A stretch of 54,860 bases of DNA from Bacilli bacterium (GTDB lineage: Bacteria > Bacillota_I > Bacilli_A > RF39 > UBA660). Position 1 is the first letter of the stretch; each line of letters starts with the position of its first letter. The notes beneath the pieces were generated by a model. It was not told where the DNA came from. It made no database searches and was given only the letters and a program-made list of their open reading frames with translations. The translations under genes and the position numbers were made by a program. The stretch covers positions 1 to 54,860 of the forward strand of contig JAFURC010000029.1 of assembly GCA_017472015.1 (NCBI GenBank). The letters run 5' to 3'. This document shows positions 25,466 to 34,997 of this stretch, one piece after another.

Positions 25466-27763
25466 ATGAATTTAAAATTACGTTATGATCCTAAGGATAT
25501 GAAAAGATTTGGAATTGTTTGTTTAGTGATACTTTATTTTGTAGCAATTGCAATTAGTAATTTATCAAGTATTACAGCAACTGGTGAGTTTACAGGATTA
25601 AACCCAATTCCAGCTTTTCAAGGAGATTTATTAATGCCAACTATTGTCTTTTTTATAGTAGCAATTATTGCTCTTTTAATGAGTTCTAAGAGTTATTTCT
25701 TTGAATTTGAAAAAGGATTTGGTTTTACAACTGAAAAGAAATCAGATGGTTATAGTAAATGGTGTGATCCAAAAGACATGAAAAAACAATTAAATTTAGT
25801 AAGACCAACTGATTTAAAAACCGAACATGCGGGAATTGCCTTAATAAATGATGGTAAGAAAATTTATGTTGATAATAGTGAATATCACAATTTAGTAATT
25901 GGATCAACTGGTAGTGGTAAAACAACAGCAATTATTTATCCTTTAATTGAACTTTTATCTAAACATGGAGAATCAATGATTATAACTGATCCTAAAGGAG
26001 AGTTATATGAAAAGAAAAGTAATATGCTTCGGTCTAAAGGGTATAATATAGTTCTTTTAAATTTTCGTGATCCAGGTAGAGGAAATGCTTGGAATCCTTT
26101 AAGTTTACCTTATAATTTATGGAAAAGTGGTAATCAAGATAAAGCAATTGAACTTTTAGAAGACTTAGCTGCTAATATTTTGTATGATGAAGGAAATAAA
26201 AATGCTGATCCTTTCTGGGAAAAAACAAGTGCCGATTATTTTTCAGGACTTGCCCTTAGTTTATTTGCTGATGCAGATGAAGAGCAAATTAACTTAAATA
26301 GTATTAGTTTAATGACAACAGTTGGGGAAGAAAAATTAGGAGGAAGTACTTATATTAAAGAATATTTTAATACGAAAGATCCTAATAGTCCTGAATACGT
26401 AAGTGCTTCAAGTACAATTCTTGCTCCAAGTGATACGAAGATGAGTATTTTAGCAGTTTTTAAACAAAAGATAAAACTATTTGCATCTCGTGCTAATTTA
26501 TCCGAAATGTTATCTTATAGTGATTTTAATATTGAAGATATTGGTAAAAAGAAAACTGCCCTTTTTATTGTTATTCAAGATGAAAAGAAAACATATCATT
26601 CATTAGTTACTATTTTAATTAAACAAATATATGAAACTTTAATTGATGTTGCTCAAAGTTGTGGCGGGGAACTGCCAATTAGAACTAACTTTCTTTTAGA
26701 TGAGTTTGCAAATATGCCTCCTTTAAAAGATGTAACAACTATGATAACAGCAGCTCGTAGCCGTTTAATGCGTTTTACAATGATTATCCAAAACTTTGCC
26801 CAATTAAATGAAGTATATGGGGAACATGATGCCGAGACTATTAAAGGTAACTGTGGTAATATGATTTACCTAATTAGTACAGAGTTAAGAGCTCTTGAAG
26901 AAATTAGTAAAATGTGTGGAGAAATTAAAGTTAAAACAGGAAAAGATGATAAAGAAAAAGAAGAAACAAGACCTTTAATTACTATAAGTGATTTGCAAAA
27001 ATTAAAAATGAATGAAGTAATTGTTCGTCGTCTTCGTATGGCTCCATTTAAAACTAAATTAACCCCAGATTATAAAATGGATTGGGGAAGAACATTCAAG
27101 AAAGCCTCAATTTCTGAGATTATTCCACGTGAAAGACGTGAAGTTAAAGTATTTGATGTTCGAGAATTTGTAAAAGAAAAGAAAAAAGAAAGTAATCCAT
27201 TTGGTGGAATGCCAGGATTTTCAGGTAGCCCATTCCCATCAGGAGGAGGATTTGCTCCACCTTTCCCAGGTTTATTTGATGCACCATCACCAAGTGCCGA
27301 TTCTTCTAAATTAGACATTGATAAAGTTTTAAAGAACCTAGATGCTAAAATTGCCGAGATTGAAGCTGAAGAAAAAAGACTAGCTGAAGAAGAAATGAAA
27401 GCAAATCAAGATGCAAATATTCTTGATGTTAAACCAGAAATACCTTTAAATGAAAAAGAAAACGTTGAATTAGATACTTCTAAAGAAAATGATTTCGATT
27501 TTAAACAAGATATAACCGATCGAGAAATTAAGGATATTTTAAAAACTATTGATGAAGATGAGTTTAAAATTGAATTACCTGATAATAATTTAAAAGAAGA
27601 GGATACAAATCCAGAGAGTATTGATGAGTTAATAAATAAAATAAAAGAACAAAGTTTAGAAATGATTGATGAGAATATTAAACCAAATATGAATTTACAA
27701 GAAGAGAATAAATATCATGAAGTAAGCGATGATGAATTTTTCGATGACTTCTTTGATGAATAA
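25466..27763 (+). CDS. virD4: VirD4/TraG-type coupling ATPase
   Basis: About 765 aa from ATG 25466 (AGGGG 8 bases upstream). Two membrane segments (residues about 12-32 and 52-72) precede the ATPase: Walker A IGSTGSGKTTAIIYP near 145-158, MIITDPKGELYEKK, and Walker B NFLLDEFANMPPL near 408-420. These are the TraG/VirD4 signatures. The last 200 residues hold a Pro/Gly-rich stretch then an acidic, Glu-rich tail, an unusual extension that could recruit substrates. This protein normally links substrate to the channel, but no relaxase gene is nearby. Confidence 0.92.
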   Translation: MNLKLRYDPKDMKRFGIVCLVILYFVAIAISNLSSITATGEFTGLNPIPAFQGDLLMPTIVFFIVAIIALLMSSKSYFFEFEKGFGFTTEKKSDGYSKWCDPKDMKKQLNLVRPTDLKTEHAGIALINDGKKIYVDNSEYHNLVIGSTGSGKTTAIIYPLIELLSKHGESMIITDPKGELYEKKSNMLRSKGYNIVLLNFRDPGRGNAWNPLSLPYNLWKSGNQDKAIELLEDLAANILYDEGNKNADPFWEKTSADYFSGLALSLFADADEEQINLNSISLMTTVGEEKLGGSTYIKEYFNTKDPNSPEYVSASSTILAPSDTKMSILAVFKQKIKLFASRANLSEMLSYSDFNIEDIGKKKTALFIVIQDEKKTYHSLVTILIKQIYETLIDVAQSCGGELPIRTNFLLDEFANMPPLKDVTTMITAARSRLMRFTMIIQNFAQLNEVYGEHDAETIKGNCGNMIYLISTELRALEEISKMCGEIKVKTGKDDKEKEETRPLITISDLQKLKMNEVIVRRLRMAPFKTKLTPDYKMDWGRTFKKASISEIIPRERREVKVFDVREFVKEKKKESNPFGGMPGFSGSPFPSGGGFAPPFPGLFDAPSPSADSSKLDIDKVLKNLDAKIAEIEAEEKRLAEEEMKANQDANILDVKPEIPLNEKENVELDTSKENDFDFKQDITDREIKDILKTIDEDEFKIELPDNNLKEEDTNPESIDELINKIKEQSLEMIDENIKPNMNLQEENKYHEVSDDEFFDDFFDE

Positions 27764-27776
27764 TTCTCTTTTTTTA

Positions 27777-27805
27777 TTGAAAATTAATTTTTTTTTTGCT
27801 ATAAT
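27777..27805 (+). promoter_or_regulatory. SigA-type promoter of the cadherin-like-repeat gene
   Basis: TTGAAA (27777-27782) and TATAAT (27800-27805) with 17-bp spacing and a T-rich spacer lie 24 bases before ATG 27829. Confidence 0.7.
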
Positions 27806-27828
27806 GAATACATATTATAGAGGTGTGT

Positions 27829-29301
27829 ATGAAAAAGATAGTAAAGATTTGTTTATTTTTATTGGTTTTAAATTTTAATATAAATGTTTATGCAACAAAA
27901 GAATTAACTGGAGAAAATCCTGTCAAGGAAGAAACGAAAACAGAAGATAACAAAGAAACTACTGAAAAAGAAAATAAAGATGACGAAAAACTGGATGAAG
28001 AAAATAAAGATGAAGAGTCAGATAAGAAGGATAAGAGTAATGATGCAACCCTTAAAGAAATTTATATAAATGAACAAAAAGTTGTATGTAATGATTATGT
28101 TTGTGAACAAATTATTAAAGATAATAGTGTTACAGATGTAAAAATTACCTATAAGACTAATCATGAAAAAGCTAAAGTTTCTCTTAAAGAAATTGAAAGT
28201 GAATTAAAAGAAGGGGAAAATAAATTTGAAGTTGTTGTAACAGCTGAAGATGAAACTGAACAAAAATATACTTTTAAAATAACTAAAGAAGTTTTATCAA
28301 CTGATAGTACTTTAAAGAAATTAGTTGTTAATGGAGTTGAAATTAAATTACAAGAAAATACTTTAAAATATCAAACAAGTGTTAGTCATGCAACTAATAA
28401 AATTGAAATAGAAGCCATTTCAAATAATGATAAAGCAAGTATCGAAGATTTTAAAAATAATAAAATATCATGTGATTTTTATGATGATAAAAAAGAAATC
28501 AAAATTAAAGTAGTTGCTGAAGCTGGGGAAATTTCAACTTATGTTGTTACAGTTACTAAAAGAGAAGAGGAAGATGCAACTTTAAAATCACTTAAAATAT
28601 CAAATGCTTCATTTGAATTTGAAAGTGGTGTATTTGACTATGAAGTAACAGTTTTAAAAAGTGTTGAAAAATTAGAGATAGAAGCTATTCCTAATGATTT
28701 AGATGCTAATATAAAAATTGATAATCCTACTTTAGAAATAGGTGAAAATACCGTTAAAATCGAAGTAGAAAATGATGGTAATAAAAAAACTTATACTCTT
28801 AAAGTAACAAAATTAGATGAAGAAGATAAAAACTTAGCAAATTTAGAATCTTTAACTATTGAAGGATATGAATTTGAATTTAAAGAAGATAAGTATGAAT
28901 ATGATTTAACAATTGGAGATGTTAATTTCTTAGTAATTGATGCGATACCAAAAGTTTCTGATTCAGAAGTAGAAATAACTGGAAACTTAGATTTAATTGA
29001 TGGAAGTATTATTAAAATTAAAGTTAATTATGACGCGGAAACTTATAATGTTTATAGAATAAATATTATAAAAGAAGTCATAGAAGAAAAAGAAAATAAT
29101 CTTACTAAAATAATTATAATTGTTTTAATAACTTTAATTATAATTGCTGGTATAGTTATACTTATTATTCAAATTAGAAATAAAAAGAAAAAAAATAATC
29201 AAGAAAAAAAAGAAGAAATAAAAAAAGATACAATTAAAGAAGTTAAAAATGAAGATTTAATTTCAATTTCAACTGATGAAGAAATCGAAGATATTATATA
29301 A
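27829..29301 (+). CDS. Surface protein with cadherin-like beta-sandwich repeats
   Basis: 490 aa from ATG 27829 (AGAGGTG upstream). Signal peptide (residues about 1-23, ending NVYA), then a Glu/Lys/Asp-rich linker (about 24-70). About four repeats of the cadherin-like beta-sandwich type each start with a (D)ATLK/DSTLK.L.(V/I).(G/N) motif: DATLKEIYI, DSTLKKLVVNG, DATLKSLKIS and LANLESLTIEG. A C-terminal membrane segment (about 428-450) ends in a long charged tail. Likely an adhesin or wall-binding protein. The C-terminal anchor leaves the repeats outside. Confidence 0.75.
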   Translation: MKKIVKICLFLLVLNFNINVYATKELTGENPVKEETKTEDNKETTEKENKDDEKLDEENKDEESDKKDKSNDATLKEIYINEQKVVCNDYVCEQIIKDNSVTDVKITYKTNHEKAKVSLKEIESELKEGENKFEVVVTAEDETEQKYTFKITKEVLSTDSTLKKLVVNGVEIKLQENTLKYQTSVSHATNKIEIEAISNNDKASIEDFKNNKISCDFYDDKKEIKIKVVAEAGEISTYVVTVTKREEEDATLKSLKISNASFEFESGVFDYEVTVLKSVEKLEIEAIPNDLDANIKIDNPTLEIGENTVKIEVENDGNKKTYTLKVTKLDEEDKNLANLESLTIEGYEFEFKEDKYEYDLTIGDVNFLVIDAIPKVSDSEVEITGNLDLIDGSIIKIKVNYDAETYNVYRINIIKEVIEEKENNLTKIIIIVLITLIIIAGIVILIIQIRNKKKKNNQEKKEEIKKDTIKEVKNEDLISISTDEEIEDII

Positions 29302-29316
29302 TAAGGAAATGATTTT

Positions 29317-30432
29317 ATGCTAAAAAAACTTGATAAATGGTTAGTTATATGTACAATTCTTTTATTAATTATTGGTCTTGTAATGATATTTTCGGCTAGT
29401 AATGTTGCTAGTTATATGAAAGCTAAAAGTCCTTATAACTTTTTTATAAGACAATTTATCTTTTTAATAGGCAGTTTAATCATTTCCCTTTTTATTCTAA
29501 AAATAAATACTCGGAAATATCATTATTTTAGTTTCTTATTTATGCTTATTGTAATCGCTTTACTAATTGTAGTTTTAGTATATGGAAAAGTTACGAATCA
29601 AGCTCGTAGTTGGCTTAATGTCTTTGGACTTTTTACTCTTCAACCAAGTGAATTTGCCAAAGTATTTACGATTATGTGGTTTAGTTGTTTTTACTCAATT
29701 AAAAATAATTGTCAAGATATTAAAAAAGTTTTATTTCCTTTAATAATTTCCTTAGGAATTGCATTTCTAATTGCTCTTCAACCTGATCTTGGAACAACTA
29801 TTCTATATTCTGGAATAGTATTTATGATGTTTTTAATATTACCAATTAGTAAAAAAGTTAAAAGAAATAGTATTTTTGCTATACTTGGAGTTGTAGTTTT
29901 AGTTTTACTATTACTTTTAAATAATGGAGTTAAGTTATTATTTGAAAGACAAATCCAAAGATTTGATTTTTTAAATCCTTGCGAAAGAATTTATTCAACA
30001 GGGAATCAAGTTTGTAATGGTTATATAGCTATTAATAATGGAGGATTATTTGGGATGGGACTTGGTAATAGTACTCAAAAATATTTATATTTACCAGAAG
30101 CATATACAGATTTTATCTTTGCTATTATAGTTGAAGAACTTGGTTTAATTGTATCAATTGGAATATTAATATTATTATTTATAATTTTGTGGAGAATTTT
30201 CTTAATTGCTAAAAGAAGTAAAACAATAAGAGGAACTTTACTTTGTTATGGAATATTCTGGTATATTCTCCTTCATATAGTAGTTAATTTAGGAGGATTA
30301 CTAGGTTTAATGCCACTAACAGGAGTACCTTTACCATTTCTATCATATGGAGGATCATACTTAATGTGTTTAGTAGCCAGTATTTCTATAGTCTTAAGAG
30401 TAGATATTGAAAATAAAAAAAATATAAAATAG
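29317..30432 (+). CDS. ftsW: FtsW/RodA/SpoVE-family peptidoglycan polymerase
   Basis: 371 aa with about ten membrane segments. Family marks: ARSWLNVFG.FTLQPSEFAKV (residues about 95-115), ALQPDLGTT (about 154-162), and the C-terminal PLTGVPLPFLSYGGS. These SEDS proteins polymerise glycan strands with a class B PBP. A Cys-containing loop (NPCERIYSTGNQVCNGY) is distinctive. Whether it is FtsW, RodA or SpoVE cannot be told without a tree. It follows the surface-protein gene by 15 bp. Confidence 0.88.
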   Translation: MLKKLDKWLVICTILLLIIGLVMIFSASNVASYMKAKSPYNFFIRQFIFLIGSLIISLFILKINTRKYHYFSFLFMLIVIALLIVVLVYGKVTNQARSWLNVFGLFTLQPSEFAKVFTIMWFSCFYSIKNNCQDIKKVLFPLIISLGIAFLIALQPDLGTTILYSGIVFMMFLILPISKKVKRNSIFAILGVVVLVLLLLLNNGVKLLFERQIQRFDFLNPCERIYSTGNQVCNGYIAINNGGLFGMGLGNSTQKYLYLPEAYTDFIFAIIVEELGLIVSIGILILLFIILWRIFLIAKRSKTIRGTLLCYGIFWYILLHIVVNLGGLLGLMPLTGVPLPFLSYGGSYLMCLVASISIVLRVDIENKKNIK

Positions 30433-30479
30433 GTAATTCCTGATGTTAATCTTATTTTGTAAACATCATGTTACCTATT
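30428..30479 (+). terminator. Terminator after ftsW
   Basis: AATAGGTAA...TGATGTT pairs with AACATCA...TTACCTATT, a two-part stem with a short internal loop. TTTTT follows. Confidence 0.65.
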
Positions 30480-30511
30480 TTTAATTATAAATAGGAAATA
30501 ATAAAAATGAA

Positions 30512-30540
30512 TATACAAATAAATATACATTTGTTATAAT
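30512..30540 (+). promoter_or_regulatory. Promoter of dnaE
   Basis: TATACA (30512-30517) and TATAAT (30535-30540) with 17-bp spacing lie 32 bases before ATG 30573, which has AAAGGAGG. Confidence 0.45.
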
Positions 30541-30572
30541 AAAGTTGAATTAAATAATTAAAGGAGGAATCT

Positions 30573-33443
30573 ATGTATATACCACTTTATAACAAAACAA
30601 CTTATACATTTTTATCAAGTTTATTAAATGTTTCCGATTTAATAGAAATAGCTATTTCTAATAATTTAGATAGTATAGGAATATGTGATGATAATTTATT
30701 TGGAGCTATGGAATTTATAAGAAAATGTGAAAAAAATAACTTAAATCCTTTAATTGGACTAGATTTAAAAGATAGACTTTTATTTGCTAAAAATTATAAA
30801 GGATATCAAAACTTATTAAAAATTGAAACTATTAAAAATGAAAGAGAATTAACTAATTTAGATTTTAAAACTTACAAAGATAATTTAATTTGCATTCCTT
30901 TTAAGGAAATAGATTTAGTATATGAAGATATTTTTTATCCTTTAAATGAAGAGAATAAAGATAAGGAAAATGTAATTTACTTAAATAAATTATTATATAA
31001 AAATGAATTTGATTATCAAATATTAAAATATTTAGAACTACTTCGTGATAATTTAACTATTATAAATGATTATGAAGATAAAGTTGGTAATTATTATAAA
31101 ATAGATAATAGTATAAATAAAAAATCTTTAGAAAATACTATTAAACTTAGTAAAATGTGTGATTTAAAGTTACCTAAGTATTCTCTTAATTTAGCAAGTT
31201 TTGATGATTCAATTGATTCTAATACTTATTTAACTAATCTTGCTTATAAAGGATTAAAGAAAAGATTAAATGATAATTTAACTAATAAATATTTAGAAAG
31301 ATTAAAATATGAACTTGATGTTATTATTAAAATGGGATTTGCTAATTACTTTTTAGTTGTTTATGATTTTATTAAATATGCTAAAAATAAAGGAATATTA
31401 GTTGGACCAGGAAGAGGATCAGCATGTGGTTCATTAGTTAGTTATACACTTGGAATAACAGATATTGATCCGATTAAATATGATTTGTTGTTTGAAAGAT
31501 TTTTAAATATTGAACGTATTACTATGCCAGATATAGATACCGATTTTCCAGATATTTATCGCGATCTAGTAATAGATTATGTTAAAGAAAAATATGGTAA
31601 TAAACATGTTGCTAACATTATAACTTTTGGTACAATGGGATCTAAACTTTGTATTCGTGATATTGGCAGAGTTATGAATATAGCTTTACCTGATATTGAT
31701 AATATAAGTAAAATAATTGGATCAAGAAAAGATAATTTAAAAGATTTAATTAAAAATGATATTAGACTTCAAACTTTAATTCAAAGTGATAATAAAATTA
31801 AAAAACTAATGGAAGTTGCAGTTCGTGTAGAAGGAATTAAAAGACATACATCAACACATGCAGCAGGAATTATAATTTCAAATTTAGAATTAGACTCTAT
31901 TGTTCCTCTTACATATGACGAAGGAACTAATAGTTATATATCCGGATATGAAGCAAGTTACCTAGAAGATTTAGGTCTTTTAAAAATGGATTTTTTAGGA
32001 ATTAAGAATTTAACAACTATCATGGAAATTGAAGAAAGTGTTTTAAAAAGAGATAATAAAAAAATTAGTTTTAAAGATATTCCTCTTGATGACATGCAAA
32101 CGATAGAATTATTTCAAAAAGGAGATACAAATGGAATATTTCAGTTTGAAAGTGTTGGAATGAAAAACTTTTTAAAAGATTTAAGACCAAATAATTTTCT
32201 TGATCTATCAAGTGCCATTGCTTTATTTAGACCAGGTCCTGCTAGTAGTATCCCATCATTTATTAAAAGAAAAGAAGGACTAGAAGAAATTGATTACTTT
32301 CATCATGATTTAGAACCTATCTTAAAACCTACTTATGGAATTATAATTTACCAAGAACAAATTATGCAAATAGCAAGTATCATAGCAGGTTACTCTTTAG
32401 GTGAAGCTGATATCTTAAGACGAGCTATGTCTAAAAAGAAAAAAGAAGTTTTAATTAATGAACGAGAAAAATTTATTAATGGGGCTTTAAAAAGAGGTTA
32501 TGAAGAAAATTTAGTAAATAAAATTTATGATTTAATCCTAAAATTTGCTGAATACGGTTTTAATAAAAGTCATAGTATTGCTTACACCATGGTTTCCTAC
32601 AAAATGGCTTACTTAAAAGTTCACTTTAAAAAATATTTTTATATAAGTTTACTTAACAGTGTCATCTCAGATACCACTAAAACTAAAGAATATATGTATG
32701 AAATTAAAAAATATGATTTAAGTATTTTAAAACCCGATATTAATTTAAGTAGTTGTTCATACAAAATACATGATGATAAAATTCTTTGTCCTTTTAATAT
32801 TATAAAAGGTATTAGTAAATTAATTTGTAATAAAATAATAGATGAAAGAAAAGAAAATTATCAAGATATCTATGATTTATTTAGTAAAAATACTAATTTA
32901 ACTAAATCAAACTATGAAATATTAATAAAATCCGGTTCTTTAGATTCTTTTAATTACACAAGAAAAACTTTAATCAATAATTTAGATAGTTTAATTAATT
33001 ATTCAAGTCTTTGTGCATATTTAGACAAAGAATTTGTCTTAAAACCGGAAATTATTATAAGTGATGAGTATGATGATATGACTTTAATTAATATGGAAAA
33101 AGAATTATATGGTTTTTATATAACTAATCATCCAGTTTTAAATTATAAATTAAAAGATAATAATATAATAAATTTAAATCAAATAGAAGATCATTTTAAT
33201 AAATATATTAATTTAATAGTAATGATTGAAAAAACTCATGAAATAGAAACCAAAAAAGGCGAGAAAATGATGTTTTTTACAGGAAGTGATGAAGAATCAA
33301 TTGGAGACTTTACAGTTTTTCCTAAAGTTTATAAGGAATACTTTGATATTAAAAAAGGAGATATTTTAAAAGTCCTTGGTAAAGTTGAAAAAAGAAACGG
33401 AAGTTATCAAATAATAGTTTCTAAAATAGAAAAGTTAGATTAA
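30573..33443 (+). CDS. dnaE: DNA polymerase III alpha subunit, DnaE type
   Basis: 956 aa, somewhat short for DnaE (about 1100). Catalytic region: GPGRGSACGSLVSYTLGI, then PDIDTDF (residues about 318-325), which holds two of the catalytic Asp. FNKSHSIAYTMVSYKMAYLK in the fingers/PHP-palm part and a C-terminal OB-type region (about 860-956) follow. The N-terminal PHP domain is degenerate: the HxH start is replaced by NKTTYT and the DHG motif by CDDNLFG, so it should not bind the usual metals. In low-GC Gram-positives DnaE extends primers and PolC does the bulk. Whether PolC exists is not visible here. Confidence 0.93.
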   Translation: MYIPLYNKTTYTFLSSLLNVSDLIEIAISNNLDSIGICDDNLFGAMEFIRKCEKNNLNPLIGLDLKDRLLFAKNYKGYQNLLKIETIKNERELTNLDFKTYKDNLICIPFKEIDLVYEDIFYPLNEENKDKENVIYLNKLLYKNEFDYQILKYLELLRDNLTIINDYEDKVGNYYKIDNSINKKSLENTIKLSKMCDLKLPKYSLNLASFDDSIDSNTYLTNLAYKGLKKRLNDNLTNKYLERLKYELDVIIKMGFANYFLVVYDFIKYAKNKGILVGPGRGSACGSLVSYTLGITDIDPIKYDLLFERFLNIERITMPDIDTDFPDIYRDLVIDYVKEKYGNKHVANIITFGTMGSKLCIRDIGRVMNIALPDIDNISKIIGSRKDNLKDLIKNDIRLQTLIQSDNKIKKLMEVAVRVEGIKRHTSTHAAGIIISNLELDSIVPLTYDEGTNSYISGYEASYLEDLGLLKMDFLGIKNLTTIMEIEESVLKRDNKKISFKDIPLDDMQTIELFQKGDTNGIFQFESVGMKNFLKDLRPNNFLDLSSAIALFRPGPASSIPSFIKRKEGLEEIDYFHHDLEPILKPTYGIIIYQEQIMQIASIIAGYSLGEADILRRAMSKKKKEVLINEREKFINGALKRGYEENLVNKIYDLILKFAEYGFNKSHSIAYTMVSYKMAYLKVHFKKYFYISLLNSVISDTTKTKEYMYEIKKYDLSILKPDINLSSCSYKIHDDKILCPFNIIKGISKLICNKIIDERKENYQDIYDLFSKNTNLTKSNYEILIKSGSLDSFNYTRKTLINNLDSLINYSSLCAYLDKEFVLKPEIIISDEYDDMTLINMEKELYGFYITNHPVLNYKLKDNNIINLNQIEDHFNKYINLIVMIEKTHEIETKKGEKMMFFTGSDEESIGDFTVFPKVYKEYFDIKKGDILKVLGKVEKRNGSYQIIVSKIEKLD

Positions 33444-33453
33444 AAATAAATAT

Positions 33454-33470
33454 GGTCGACATTGTCGACC
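33454..33470. promoter_or_regulatory. Palindrome GGTCGAC-ATT-GTCGACC upstream of pyk
   Basis: A perfect 7-bp inverted repeat around ATT, GC-rich in an AT-rich genome, 26 bases before the pyk ATG and 11 bases after the dnaE stop. With no T-run it looks like an operator or a structured leader element rather than a terminator. Confidence 0.4.
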
Positions 33471-33495
33471 GAATTAAAGAATAGAGAGGATATGT

Positions 33496-34914
33496 ATGAA
33501 AAAAACCAAAATAGTGGCTAGTTTAGGACCTAATTCAAAAGAATTAGAAACCATTTTAAATATGGCAAGACTTGGAGTAGATGTATTTAGAATTAATTTA
33601 AGTCATGCAAATTTTAAACAATGTGACGATTTAATTTATAAAATAAGAGAAGTAGAAAAAGAATTAAATAAAGTAATTGGAATCATGTTAGATATAGATG
33701 GACCAAGTATTAGAATTGATTCTTTAAAAGAAAAAGAAGTTTATTTACAAATTGATAAAGAAATTAGATTTTATAATTATCATGTTGTTTGTAATAATAC
33801 TCAACTTTCAACTAATTGTCCTAATTTAATTGAATATGTTAACTTGGATGATATTATAACACTTGCAAATGGGAGTGTTTTACTAAAAGTAATAGAAATA
33901 AATTCCGATAACTTTGTTTGTAAAGTATTAGAACCAGGAATAATAAAAAGTAATCAAACACTTCATATAAAAGACTTTAGAAATGATTTACCATTTATCA
34001 GTCTAAAAGATAAAGATAATATTTTATATGCTATTAAAAAAGATATTGATTTCTTGGCACTATCTCATGTAAGAGATGAACAAGATGTTTTGGGTGTTAT
34101 TGATATGTTAATTGAAAATGGTAATGAAAATATATCAATTATTTCAAAAATTGAATCAATAGAAGGTTTTGAAAATTTAGAAGAAATCTTAAAAGTTAGT
34201 GATGGAGTCATGGTTGCCCGTGGAGATCTTGGTTTAAACGTTCCAATTGAAAATCTTCCATATTATCAAAAGAATATTTTAAAGTTAGCAAATGATTATC
34301 AAAAAATAGGACTTGTTGCAACTGATTTATTAAAAAGTATGATTAAAGAAAAAAATCCTTCCCGTGCTGAAGTATCCGATATTTATAATGCTATCCTAGA
34401 TAAATGTGATGGACTTGTTTTATGTGATGAAACAACCATTGGAGAGTATCCAGAAAATGTAATTGAAGTAGCATCAAGAATAATTGAGGAAGCCGAAACT
34501 AATTTTCCATATCAAGATAACTTAGATCAGACTTTTAAAAGTAAAAGACAAGATATAACATCAACAATTGCATATTCAGTAGTTGACTCTGGATTAATAC
34601 TTGATGCTAATTGTATTTTAGCTAACACCATGAGTGGTTATACCGCGAGAAAAATCAGTTACTATCGCCCTAAATCTCCAATTCTAGGATTGAGTCCTAA
34701 TAAAAATACCATTAGAAGTTTAACTTTAAACTATGGAATAATCCCAGTTCTTGTAAAAAAATACAATGATACAGATCAAATAGTATCTGAATGTATTAAT
34801 AAATATAAAGAAATCATGGATTATCAAATAGGAGATACAGTTATAATAACCGGAGGACTTCCACTTAATAATAAAAATACAGATTTCATGAAAATTGAAA
34901 AAATACTTGATTAA
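33496..34914 (+). CDS. pyk: Pyruvate kinase
   Basis: 472 aa, the core length without the extra C-terminal PEP-utiliser domain. Catalyses PEP + ADP to pyruvate + ATP in glycolysis. Motifs: KIVASLGPNS (start), VFRINLSHA (residues about 31-39), signature IISKIESIEGFENLEEIL (about 215-232), MVARGDLGLNVP (about 238-249). The usual MxxTQML...PTRAE(V/I)SD block reads ATDLLKSM..., PSRAEVSD: the active-site region is recognisable but TQ is replaced. AGAGGA precedes ATG 33496. Confidence 0.93.
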   Translation: MKKTKIVASLGPNSKELETILNMARLGVDVFRINLSHANFKQCDDLIYKIREVEKELNKVIGIMLDIDGPSIRIDSLKEKEVYLQIDKEIRFYNYHVVCNNTQLSTNCPNLIEYVNLDDIITLANGSVLLKVIEINSDNFVCKVLEPGIIKSNQTLHIKDFRNDLPFISLKDKDNILYAIKKDIDFLALSHVRDEQDVLGVIDMLIENGNENISIISKIESIEGFENLEEILKVSDGVMVARGDLGLNVPIENLPYYQKNILKLANDYQKIGLVATDLLKSMIKEKNPSRAEVSDIYNAILDKCDGLVLCDETTIGEYPENVIEVASRIIEEAETNFPYQDNLDQTFKSKRQDITSTIAYSVVDSGLILDANCILANTMSGYTARKISYYRPKSPILGLSPNKNTIRSLTLNYGIIPVLVKKYNDTDQIVSECINKYKEIMDYQIGDTVIITGGLPLNNKNTDFMKIEKILD

Positions 34915-34967
34915 TAATAAAATAACCTTATTTCTTAATTAAATAGAAACGAGGTTATTTTATTATT
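34913..34967 (+). terminator. Terminator after pyk
   Basis: AATAATAAAATAACCT and AGGTTATTTTATTATT form a perfect 16-bp stem around a 23-nt loop. The distal arm supplies T-rich sequence. Confidence 0.65.
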
Positions 34968-34997
34968 AATAATTTAATATACTTTATTGGTGATAAA

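Noticed and set aside
17083..27763. The T4SS-like block as an integrated conjugative element
   Set aside because: No relaxase, integrase, attachment repeats or tRNA gene at either side within the window.
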